Below are positions 1 through 11,528 of a stretch of 64,000 bases of DNA, piece by piece. Every line of letters starts with the position of its first letter. Position 1 is the first letter of the stretch. The DNA comes from Bolinopsis microptera. Lineage: Eukaryota; Ctenophora; Tentaculata; Lobata; Bolinopsidae. The stretch spans positions 7,418,460 to 7,482,459 of the forward strand of contig NC_087083.1 in NCBI RefSeq assembly GCF_026151205.1, written 5' to 3'. A program made the position numbers and the translations under genes. The notes under the pieces are model-generated. The model was given only the letters and a program-made list of their open reading frames with translations. It did not search any database and had not been told where the DNA came from.

Positions 1-2
1 CT

Positions 3-3000
3 ATCAGCTCAACAAGTTCATCTGACGACAAGAAGCCGGCATTAACCAAATCCAAACCAAGCAGCAAGCATTCTTCAAGTGATGATACCAGCTCCTCGAA
101 ACCTGTTGACATTGGTCGAAAGGATCAGCCAAAGACATCTGATGACAGTACTTCTATCAGCTCACCAAGTTCATCTGACGACAAGAAGCCGGCAACAACC
201 AAACCTAAACCCAGCAGCAAGCATTCTTCTGGTGATGATACCAGCTCCTCGAAACCTGCTGACATTGGTCGCAAGGATCAGCCGAAGACATCTAATGACA
301 GTACTTCTAGCAGCTCACCAAGTTCATCTGACGACAAGAAGCCGGCATCAACCAAATCCAAATCAAGCAGCAAGAATTCTTCTGGTAATCCGGATTCGGT
401 TGAAGATAAGAGTTCCAGCTCCCCATTGTCTTCAAGTGTGTCAGCCCAAGATCAAAAGCCAGGATCAAAACCTGTTAGCCGAAGTCCAGATAGCTCGAAA
501 AAGTCTGAATCTGATAAGGAAGTCACCCTTGATTTGTCGTTGTCAAAGAAACCTGAATCGGATTCCAAGGAAGTTGATTCATCTTCAGAACGAGATATAA
601 AAGAAGCAAAAGTGAAGGTTGCCAGATGTCGATCACCGTCCAGATTTAAATCAGATGATATCAGCTCCTCCAAACCTGCTCACATTGGTCGCAAGGATCA
701 GTCGAAAACATCTGACGACAGTACTTCTAGCAGCTCACCAAGTTCATCTGACAACAAGAAGCCTGCATCAACCAAAACTAAACCCAGCAGCAAGCATTCT
801 TCTAGTGATGATACCAGCTCCTCGAAACCTGCTGACATTGGTCGCAAGGATCAGCCGAAAACATCTGATGACAGTATTTCTAGCAGCTCAACAAGTTCAT
901 CTGACGACAAGAAGCCTGCATCAACCAAACCTAAGCCCAGCAGCAAGCATTTTTCTAATGATGATACCAGCTCCTCGAAACCTGCTGACATTTGTCGCAA
1001 GGATCAGCCGAAGACATCTGATGACAGTACTTCTAGCAGCTCACCAAGTTCATCTGACGACAAGAAGCCCGCTTCAACCAAATACAAATCAAGCAGCAAG
1101 AATTCTTCTGGTAAGCTGGATTCGGCCGAAGATGAAAGTTCCAGCTCCCCATTGTTTTCAAGTGCGTTAGCCCAAGATCAAAAGCCAGGATCAAAACCGG
1201 TAAGCCGAAGTCCAGGTAGCTCGAAAAAGTTTGAATCCGATAAGGAAGTCACTCTTGATTTGTCGTTGTCAAAGAAACCTGAATCGGATTCCAAGGAAGA
1301 TGATTCATTTTCAGAACGAGATATAAAAGAAGAAGAAGTGAAAGTTGACAGATCTCGACCATCTTCAAGATCTAAGTCAGATGATATCAGCTCCTCCAAA
1401 CCTGCTGACATTGGTCGCAATGATCAGCCGAAGACATCTGACGACAGTACTTCTAGCAGCTCACCAAGTTCAGCTGACGACAAGAAGCCTGCATCAACCA
1501 AACCTAAACCCAGCAGCAAGCATTCTTCTAGTGATGATACCAGCTCCTCGAAGCCTGCTGACATTGGTCACAAGAATCAGCCAAAGACATCTGATGACAG
1601 TACTTCTAGCAGCTCACCAAGTTCACCTGACGACAAGAAGCCGGCAACAACCAAATCTAAACCAAGCAGCAACCATTCTTTTAGTGATGATACCAGCTCC
1701 TCTAAACCTGCTGACATTGGTCGCAAGGATCAGCCGAAGACATCTGATGACAGTACTTCTAGCAGCTCACCAAGTTCATCTGACGACAAGAAGCCGGCAA
1801 CAACCAAATCTAAACCAAGCAGCAACCATTCTTTTAGTGATGATACCAGCTCCTCTAAACCTGCTGACATTGGTCGCAAGGATCAGCCGAAGACATCTAA
1901 CGACAGTACTTCTAACAGTTCACCCAGTTCATCTGACGACAAGAAGCCCACGTCAACTAAATCAAAACCAAGCAGCAACCATTCTTGTGGTAAGCCGGAT
2001 TCGGTTGAAGATAAGAGTTCCAGCTCCCCATCGTCTTCAAGTGCGTCAGCCCAAGATCAAAAGCCAGGATCAAAACCGGTAAGCCGAAGTCCAGGTAGCT
2101 CGAAAAAATCTGAATCTGATAAGGAAGTCACCCTTGATTTGTCGTTGTCAAAGAAACCTGAATCGGATTCCAAGGAAGATGATTCATCTTCAGAACGAGA
2201 TATAAAAGAAGCAGAAGTGAAGGTTGACAGATGTCGATCACCATCCAGATCTAAGTCAGATGATATCAGCTCCTCCAAACCTTCTGACATTGATCGCAAT
2301 GATCAGCCGAAGACATCTGACGACAGTACTTCTAGCAGCTCACCAAGTTCATCTGACGACAAGAAGCCTGCATCAACCAAACCTAAACCCAGCAGCAAGC
2401 ATTCTTCTAGTGATGATACCAGCTTCTCGAAACCTGCTGACATTGGTCGCAAGGATCAGCCGAAGACATCTGATGACAGTACTTCTAGCAGCTCTCCAAG
2501 TTCATCTGACGACAAGAAACCGGCATCAACCAAATCCAAACCAAGCAGCAAGCATTTTTCGAGTATTGATACCAGCTCCTCGAAACCAGCTGACATTGGT
2601 CACAAGGATCAGCCAAAGACATCTATTGACAGTACTTCTAGCAGCTCACCAAGTTCATATGACGACAAGAAGCCGGCATCAACCAAATCCAAACCAAGCA
2701 GCAACCATTCTTCTAGTGATGATACCAGCTCCTCGAAACCTGCTGACATTGGTCACAAAGATCAGCCAAAGACATCTGTTGACAGTACTTCTAGCAGCTC
2801 ACCAAGTTCATCTGACGACAAGAAGCTGGCAACAACCAAATCTAAACCAAGCAGCAAGCATTCATCCGGTGATGATACCAGCTCCTCTAAACCTGCTGAC
2901 ATTGGTCGCAAGGATCAGCCGAAGACATCTGATGACAGTACTTCTAGCAGCTCACCCATTTCATCTGACAACATGAAGCCCGCTTCAACCAAATCCAAAC

Positions 3001-5514
3001 CAAGCAGCAAGCATTCATCCGGTGATGATACCAGCTCCTATAAACCTGCTGACATTGGTCGCAAGGATCAGCCGAAGACATCTAACGACAGTACTTCTAA
3101 CAGTTCACCCAGTTCATCTGACGACAAGAAGCCCGCTTCAACCAAATCCAAATCAAGCAGCAAGAATTCTTCTGGTAAGCTGGATTCGGTCGAAAATAAG
3201 AGTTCCAGCTCCCCATCGTCTTCAAGTGCGTTAGCCCAAGATCAAAAGCCAGGATCAAAACCGGTAAGCCGAAGTCCAGCTAGCTCGAAAAAGTCTGAAT
3301 CTGATAAGGAAGTCACCTTTGATTTGTCGTTGTCAAAGAAACCTGAATCGGATTCCAAGGAAGATGATTCAACTTCAAAACGAGATATAAAAGAAGCAGA
3401 AGTGAAGGTTGACAGATGTCGATCACCGTCCAGATCTAAGTCAGATGATATCAGCTCCTTCAAACCTGCTGACATTGGTCGGAATGATCAGCCGAAGACA
3501 TCTGACAACAGTAATTCTATTAGCTCACCAAGTTCATCTGACGACAAGAAGCCTGCATTAACCAAACCTGAACCCAGCAGCAAGCATTCTTCTAGTGATG
3601 ATACCAGCTCCTCGAAACCTGCTGACATTGGTCGCAAGGATCAGCCGAAGACATCTGATGACAGTACTTCTAGCAGCTCACCAAGTTCATCTGACGACAA
3701 GAAGCCAGCATCAACCAAATCCAAACCAAGCAGCAAGCATTCTTCTAGTGATGATACCAGCTCCTCGAAACCTGCTGACATTGGTCACAAGGATCAGCCA
3801 AAGACATCTGATGACAGTACTTGTAGCAGCTCACCAAGTTCATCTGACGACAAGAAGCCGGCATCAACCAAATCCAAACCAAGCAGCAAGCATTATTCTA
3901 GTGATGATACCAGCTCCGCAAAACCTGCTGACATAGGTCGCAAGGATCAGCCGAAGACATCTGATGACAGTACTTCTAGCAGCTCACCAAGTTCATCTGA
4001 CGACAAGAAGCCGGCATCAACCAAATCCAAACCAAGCAGCGAGCATTCTTCTAGTGATGATACCAGCTCCTCTAAACCTGCTGACATTGCTTACAAGGAT
4101 CAGCCGAAGACATCTGATGACAGTACTTCTAGCAGCTCACCAAGTTCATCTGACGACAAGAAGCCGGCATCAACCAAACCTAAACCCAGCAGCAAGCATT
4201 CTTCTAGTGATGATACCAGCTCCTCTAAACCTGCTGACATTGCTCGCAAGGATCAGCCGAAGACATCTGATGACAGTACTTCTAGCAGCTCACCAAGTTC
4301 ATCTGACGACAAGAAGCCGGCATCAACCAAATCCAAACCAAGCAGCAAGCATTCTTCTAGTGATGATACCAGCTCCTCGAAACCTGCTGACATAGGTCGC
4401 AAGGATCAGCAAAAGACATCTGATGACAGTACTTCTAGCAGCTCACTAAGTTCATCTGACAACAAGAAGCCGGCAAAAACCAAATCTAAACCAAGCAGCA
4501 AGCATTCTTCTAGTGATGATACCAGCTACTCTAAACCTGCTGACATTGCTTACAAGGATCAGCCAAAGACATCTGATGACAGTACTTCTAACAGTTCACC
4601 CTGTTCATCTGACGACAAGAAGCCGGCATCAACCAAATCCAAACCAAGCAGCAAGCATTCTTCTAGTGATGATACCAGCTCCTCAAAACCTGCTGACATT
4701 GGTCACAAGGATCAGCCAAAGACATCTGATGACAGTACTTGTAGCAGCTCACCAAGTTCATCTGACGACAAGAAGCCGGCATCAACCAAATCCAAACCAA
4801 GCAGCAAGCATTATTCTAGTGATGATACCAGCTCCGCAAAACCTGCTGACATAGGTCGCAAGGATCAGCCGAAGACATCTGATGACAGTACTTCTAGCAG
4901 CTCACCAAGTTCATCTGACGACAAGAAGCCGGCATCAACCAAATCCAAACCAAGCAGCAAGCATTCTTCTAGTGATGATACCAGCTCCTCTAAACCTGCT
5001 GACATTGCTTACAAGGATCAGCCGAAGACATCTGATGACAGTACTTCTAGCAGCTCACCAAGTTCATCTGACGACAAGAAGCCGGCATCAACCAAATCCA
5101 AACCAAGCAGCAAGCATTCTTCTAGTGATGATACCAGCTCCTCTAAACCTGCTGACATTGCTCGCAAGGATCAGCCGAAGACATCTGATGACAGTACTTC
5201 TAGCAGCTCACCAAGTTCATCTGACGACAAGAAGCCGGCATCAACCAAATCCAAACCAAGCAGCAAGCATTCTTCTAGTGATGATACCAGCTCCTCGAAA
5301 CCTGCTGACATTGGTCGCAAGGATCAGCCGAAGACATCTGATGACAGTACTTCTAGCAGCTCACCAAGTTCATCTGACGACAAGAAGCCGGCATCAACCA
5401 AATCCAAACCAAGCAGCAAGCATTCTTCTAGTGATGATACCAGCTCCTCTAAACCTGCTGACATTGGTCGCAAGGATCAGCCGAAGACATCTAACGACAG
5501 TACTTCTAGCAGCT
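3..5514 (+). CDS. Giant Ser/Lys/Asp repeat protein, exon 1, segment 1 (5' partial)
   Basis: The reading frame is open from the first bases of the window, so the exon starts upstream and no start codon is visible here. The protein is a near-regular alternation of a 51-residue unit A and an 89-residue unit B. Unit A mixes acidic Ser clusters (TSSSSPSSSDD) with Lys/Pro/Ala stretches (KKPASTKSKPSSKH) and a KPADIGRKDQPKTSDDS core. Unit B holds the only hydrophobic patch (KEVTLDLSLSKK) and an RS-like stretch (CRSPSRSKS). No enzyme domain or membrane segment is seen. The acidic-Ser/basic-Lys alternation recalls Nopp140/treacle-type phospho-repeat proteins, with many S/T-x-x-D/E sites that casein kinase 2 could use. 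That is a resemblance in composition, not homology. The frame is lost by one extra T near 5514. Coding status is well supported because every unit length is a multiple of three and substitutions keep the frame. Confidence 0.75.
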
Positions 5515-5852
5515 CTACCCTGTTCATCTGACGACAAGAAGCCCGCTTCAACAAAATCCAAATCAAGCAGCAAGAATTCTTCTGGTAAGCTGGATTCGGT
5601 CGAAGATGAGAGTTCCAGCTCCCCATCGTCTTCAAGTTTTTCAGCCCAATATCAAAAGCCAGGATCAAAACCGGTTAGCCAAAGTCAAGGTAGCTCGAAA
5701 AAGTCTGAATCCGATAAGGAAGTCACTCTTGATTTGTCGTTGTCAAAGAAACCTGAATCGGATTCCAAGGAAGAGGATTCATTTTCAGAACGAGACATAA
5801 AAGAAGCAGAAGTGAAGGTTGCCAGATGTCGATCACCGTCCAGATCTAAGTC
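5515..5852 (+). CDS. Frameshifted link of the giant repeat exon
   Basis: After an extra T (agctcTacc, about 5514) the repeat continues in the next frame. It encodes the end of an A unit and a B unit of the QYQKPGSKPVSQSQGSS subtype, until a missing A (aagtcaatgat where the copy at about 20540 has aagtcaaatgat) restores the original frame near 5852. In the original frame the insertion creates a TGA at 5529-5531. The paralogous stretch at about 20170-20590 encodes nearly the same peptide with an intact frame. Two compensating 1-bp indels within 340 bp suggest either sequencing errors or a genuine damaged copy; I favour errors. Confidence 0.6.
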
Positions 5853-8800
5853 AATGATATCAGTTCCTCCAAACCTGCTGATATTGGTTGCAAGGATCAG
5901 CCGAAGACATCTGATGACAGTACTTCTAGCAGCTCACCCGTTTCATCTGACGACAAGAAGCCCGCTTCAACCAAATCCAAACCAAGCAGCAAGCATTCAT
6001 CCGGTGATGATACCAGCTCCTCTAAACCTGCTGACATTGGTCGCAAGGATCAGCCGAAGACATCTGACAACAGTACTTCTATTAGCTCATCCAGTTTATC
6101 TGACGACAAGAAGCCCACTTCAACCAAATCCAAACCAAGCAGCAACCATTCTTGTGGTAAGCCGGATTCGGTTGAAGATAAGAGTTCCAGCTCCTCATCG
6201 TCTTCAAGTGTGTCAGCCCAAGATCAAAAGCCAGGATCAAAATCGGTAAGCCGAAGTCCAGGTAGCTCGAAAAAGTTTGAATCCGATAAGGAAGTCACTC
6301 TTGATTTGTCGTTGTCAAAGAAACCTGAATCGGATTCCAAGGAAGATGATTCATCTTCAGAACGAGATATAAAAGAAGAAGAAGTGAAAGTTGACAGATC
6401 TCGACCACCTTCAAGATCTAAGTCAGATGATATCAGCTCCTCCAAACCTGCTGACATTGGTCGCAATGATCAGCCGAAGACATCTGACGACAGTACTTCT
6501 AGCAGCTCACCAAGTTCAGCTGACGACAAGAAGCCTGCATCAACCAAACCTAAACCCAGCAGCAAGCATTCTTCTAGTGATGATACCAGCTCCTCGAAGC
6601 CTGCTGACATTGGTCACAAGAATCAGCCAAAGACATCTGATGACAGTACTTCTAGCAGCTCACCAAGTTCATCTGACGACAAGAAGCCGGCAACAACCAA
6701 ATCTAAACCAAGCAGCAACCATTCTTTTAGTGATGATACCAGCTCCTCTAACCCTGCTGACATTGGTCGCAAGGATCAGCCGAAGACATCTAACGACAGT
6801 ACTTCTAACAGTTCACCCAGTTCATCTGACGACAAGAAGCCCGCGTCAACTAAATCAAAACCAAGCAGCAACCATTCTTGTGGTAAGCCGGATTCGGTTG
6901 AAGATAAGAGTTCCAGCTCCCCATCGTCTTCAAGTGCGTCAGCCCAAGATCAAAAGCCAGGATCAAAACCGGTAAGCCGAAGTCCAGGTAGCTCGAAAAA
7001 ATCTGAATCTGATAAGGAAGTCACCCTTGATTTGTCGTTGTCAAAGAAACCTGAATCGGATTCCAAGGAAGATGATTCATCTTCAGAACGAGATATAAAA
7101 GAAGCAGAAGTGAAGGTTGACAGATGTCGATCACCATCCAGATCTAAGTCAGATGATATCAGCTCCTCCAAACCTTCTGACATTGATCGCAATGATCAGC
7201 CGAAGACATCTGACGACAGTACTTCTAGCAGCTCACCAAGTTCATCTGACGACAAGAAGCCTGCATCAACCAAACCTAAACCCAGCAGCAAGCATTCTTC
7301 TAGTGATGATACCAGCTTCTCGAAACCTGCTGACATTGGTCGCAAGGATCAGCCGAAGACATCTGATGACAGTACTTCTAGCAGCTCTCCAAGTTCATCT
7401 GACGACAAGAAACCGGCATCAACCAAATCCAAACCAAGCAGCAAGCATTTTTCGAGTATTGATACCAGCTCCTCGAAACCAGCTGACATTGGTCACAAGG
7501 ATCAGCCAAAGACATCTATTGACAGTACTTCTAGCAGCTCACCAAGTTCATATGACGACAAGAAGCCGGCATCAACCAAATCCAAACCAAGCAGCAACCA
7601 TTCTTCTAGTGATGATACCAGCTCCTCGAAACCTGCTGACATTGGTCACAAAGATCAGCCAAAGACATCTGTTGACAGTACTTCTAGCAGCTCACCAAGT
7701 TCATCTGACGACAAGAAGCTGGCAACAACCAAATCTAAACCAAGCAGCAAGCATTCATCCGGTGATGATACCAGCTCCTCTAAACCTGCTGACATTGGTC
7801 GCAAGGATCAGCCGAAGACATCTGATGACAGTACTTCTAGCAGCTCACCCGTTTCATCTGACGACAAGAAGCCCGCTTCAACCAAATCCAAACCAAGCAG
7901 CAAGCATTCATCCGGTGATGATACCAGCTCCTCTAAACCTGCTGACATTGGTCGCAAGGATCAGCCGAAGACATCTGACAACAGTACTTCTATTAGCTCA
8001 TCCAGTTTATCTGACGACAAGAAGCCCACTTCAACCAAATCCAAACCAAGCAGCAACCATTCTTGTGGTAAGCCGGATTCGGTTGAAGATAAGAGTTCCA
8101 GCTCCTCATCGTCTTCAAGTGTGTCAGCCCAAGATCAAAAGCCAGGATCAAAATCGGTAAGCCGAAGTCCAGGTAGCTCGAAAAAGTTTGAATCCGATAA
8201 GGAAGTCACTCTTGATTTGTCGTTGTCAAAGAAACCTGAATCGGATTCCAAGGAAGATGATTCATCTTCAGAACGAGATATAAAAGAAGAAGAAGTGAAA
8301 GTTGACAGATCTCGACCACCTTCAAGATCTAAGTCAGATGATATCAGCTCCTCCAAACCTGCTGACATTGGTCGCAATGATCAGCCGAAGACATCTGACG
8401 ACAGTACTTCTAGCAGCTCACCAAGTTCAGCTGACGACAAGAAGCCTGCATCAACCAAACCTAAACCCAGCAGCAAGCATTCTTCTAGTGATGATACCAG
8501 CTCCTCGAAGCCTGCTGACATTGGTCACAAGAATCAGCCAAAGACATCTGATGACAGTACTTCTAGCAGCTCACCAAGTTCATCTGACGACAAGAAGCCG
8601 GCAACAACCAAATCTAAACCAAGCAGCAACCATTCTTTTAGTGATGATACCAGCTCCTCTAACCCTGCTGACATTGGTCGCAAGGATCAGCCGAAGACAT
8701 CTAACGACAGTACTTCTAACAGTTCACCCAGTTCATCTGACGACAAGAAGCCCGCGTCAACTAAATCAAAACCAAGCAGCAACCATTCTTGTGGTAAGCC

Positions 8801-9791
8801 GGATTCGGTTGAAGATAAGAGTTCCAGCTCCCCATCGTCTTCAAGTGCGTCAGCCCAAGATCAAAAGCCAGGATCAAAACCGGTAAGCCGAAGTCCAGGT
8901 AGCTCGAAAAAATCTGAATCTGATAAGGAAGTCACCCTTGATTTGTCGTTGTCAAAGAAACCTGAATCGGATTCCAAGGAAGATGATTCATCTTCAGAAC
9001 GAGATATAAAAGAAGCAGAAGTGAAGGTTGACAGATGTCGATCACCATCCAGATCTAAGTCAGATGATATCAGCTCCTCCAAACCTTCTGACATTGATCG
9101 CAATGATCAGCCGAAGACATCTGACGACAGTACTTCTAGCAGCTCACCAAGTTCATCTGACGACAAGAAGCCTGCATCAACCAAATCTAAACCAAGCAGC
9201 AAGCATTCTTCTAGTGATGATACCAGCTTCTCGAAACCTGCTGACATTGGTCGCAAGGATCAGCCGAAGACATCTGATGACAGTACTTCTAGCAGCTCTC
9301 CAAGTTCATCTGACGACAAGAAACCGGCATCAACCAAATCCAAACCAAGCAGCAAGCATTTTTCGAGTATTGATACCAGCTCCTCGAAACCAGCTGACAT
9401 TGGTCACAAGGATCAGCCAAAGACATCTATTGACAGTACTTCTAGCAGCTCACCAAGTTCATCTGACGACAAGAAGCTGGCAACAACCAAATCTAAACCA
9501 AGCAGCAAGCATTCATCCGGTGATGATACCAGCTCCTCTAAACCTGCTGACATTGGTCGCAAGGATCAGCCGAAGATATCTGATGACAGTACTTCTAGCA
9601 GCTCACCCATTTCATCTGACGACATGAAGCCCGCTTCAACCAAATCCAAACCAAGCAGCAAGCATTCATCCGGTGATGATACCAGCTCCTATAAACCTGC
9701 TGACATTGGTCGCAAGGATCAGCCGAAGACATCTAACGACAGTACTTCTAACAGTTCACCCAGTTCATCTGACGACAAGAAGCCCGCTTCA
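5853..9791 (+). CDS. Giant repeat protein, exon 1, segment 2
   Basis: This is the same frame and the same A/B modules as segment 1. B units lie near 6224, 6950, 8135 and 8861, spaced 726, 1185 and 726 bp, which is exactly 267+153k. Much of the segment is a 1,911-bp duplication of itself. The frame is clean up to 9791, where single-base deletions begin (tcaaccaaatcc becomes tcaacaaatcc) and the ORF then drifts to a stop at 9920. The tail after 9791 is not believable as native protein. Confidence 0.72.
5890..9480 (+). repeat. 1,911-bp near-identical tandem duplication within the array
   Basis: Sequence from about 5890 recurs 1,911 bp downstream (B units at 6224 and 6950 match 8135 and 8861, and the same rare variants such as KSVSRSPGSSKKFES and SSNPADIGRK recur). 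1,911 equals two B units plus nine A units. The second copy then lacks one A unit near 9480. A related but more diverged version of the same block lies at about 1178-3000. Confidence 0.85.
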
Positions 9792-11528
9792 ACAAATCCA
9801 AATCAGCAGCAAGATTCTTTGGTAAGCTATCGCGAATTGTCCAGTCCCACTCTATGGTACCAGATCAAAGCGGACAAAACCGTTAACCAAACCAGGAGCT
9901 CGAAAAGTCTGAACCTCTGAGCCAAGTCGCAGAGACGATTAGAAGTCATCTCACAGAAGCAAAACCAACTAAACCAGCACACTTCCTAGTAGAACCACTC
10001 TCAAACCGACTTGCAAGATCACAAGAATCGAACGTATTCAATCCCCGTTATCTGACGACAGAACCATCACAAACACACGCAACATTCGTGTACCACTCGA
10101 TGAAACAGCCACCTGCTTGGCCACAAGTAGAGACAAAACCGTAACCAATCCAACAAAAACTATCTAGGAGAACCAGTCCGCAAACCTGAATGGTCCAGAC
10201 GAAAGTCATTTCAGACCAGTTATAAAAGACGGAAAATAACCAACACAAGATAGTGATGATACCAGCTCTCAAACCGACATGCAGACAGCAGACATCGTCA
10301 TCTTGCCTCACAGTCACGACCAAGAGCGCATCAACCAACCAACCACAGCAAGCATTGTGATATACCAGCCTTAACCGCTGACATTGTCCAGATCAGCGAA
10401 GACACTGACAGTATCACATCACCAATTCCTGACACAGAGCGCTCAACCAAATCAAGCAGCAAGATTCAGTGAGACCAGCTCGAAACTCTGATGCACAGGA
10501 CACAAAGCACTGAGACGTACTTCAGACACAGTTCATTAACAAGAGCGAAATACAAGCAGCACTCCAGTGATAACAGCTCTCAACCGCAATTGTCAAGGAC
10601 ACAAGCACAACGAATCTACTACCTTCGAACAAGAGCCGCTACAACAAACACACAAGATCTTGGTAATGTCGTCGAATGATCCAGCCCATCGCTTCAATTA
10701 CCCATACAAGCAGATCAACCTTCACAAGCTGAAAGTCTTCATAAGAACACCTGATTCGTTGTCAAAGAACTGACGGATTCAGAAGTTATTGAGAAAAGAA
10801 CGATGATCATTCACAGCAGCAACAATCGTCCCCAAACCGCTGAATGGTGCAAGGATCAGCAACATCTGATGACGACTTACGCTCACTTCATGACACAAGC
10901 GCTCAACCAATCCAAACCAGCACAGCATCCTGATATACCACCCCACTCTGACATTGGTCAAGACAGCCAGACACTGACATACTTCACCACAGTTTAGACA
11001 AGACCACACCATCCAACCAGCCAACTTCTCTAGTGATACACTCTCAACGCGACATGAGGATCAGCCAAACGATGAATACTGCGCCAATCATCTGACACTA
11101 GACGAAAAATAAACAGAGCATTCCAGTAGATACATCCTCAACGCTGACATGTCCAAGACACCAAGACTCTGGACATACTCTGAGCCACATCACTGACACA
11201 AGAAGCCGCAAACCACAAACCCCAACATTTCTGAGATCACTCTACCGCGACATTGTCACAGATCACAAGACTCTGATGACATACTTTACAGTCACAGTTC
11301 TGCGACAAGAACGCACACAATCAACCAAGCAGCAACATTTTAGATGATACAGCTCCTCAACGCTGAATTGTCAAGATCAGCCAAACATCTAAGACAGTAC
11401 TCTAACAGTTCACCAGTTCACTGACGACAAGAAGCCGCTCAACAAATCAAACCACACAACATTCTTGTAACCGATCGTGAAGAAAGAATTCCAGCCCCCA
11501 CGCTCAAGGCTCACCCAAACAAACCAGA
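9792..11528 (+). other. Indel-riddled stretch of the 153/267-bp repeat
   Basis: Every part can be recognised as A or B repeat (fragments of gatgataccagctcctc, tctgacgacaagaagcc, gatcagccgaagacatct), but bases are missing every 5-15 nt, so no frame survives. Flanking repeats on both sides are clean, and the change is abrupt at both edges. The damage is mostly deletions, the usual mark of unpolished long-read consensus in a repeat. A true degenerate segment is possible but would be odd inside an otherwise homogeneous array. The short ORFs here on both strands (for example 10048-10338 minus, 10491-10773 plus, 10779-11024 minus) are by-products. Confidence 0.7.

Noticed and set aside
452-673. Recurring 70-80-codon minus-strand ORFs over each B unit
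   Set aside because: They are antisense shadows of the B module, ended by A-unit sequence each time; no independent start or splice signals.
4882-6249. Long second-frame ORFs over the repeat (hydrophobic/basic peptides such as MIPAPRNLLTLVARIS), also at 1345-2082, 16060-17280, 20512-21555 and elsewhere
   Set aside because: They are shadows: 153- and 267-bp units keep every frame in register, and these frames are broken by ordinary substitutions. Only the Ser/Lys frame runs through nearly the whole array. The part of 4882-6249 at 5515-5852 is real frame after a 1-bp insertion.
10048-10338. Minus-strand 96-codon ORF and neighbours in the indel-rich stretch
   Set aside because: The DNA is damaged A/B repeat; the frames arise from random indels.
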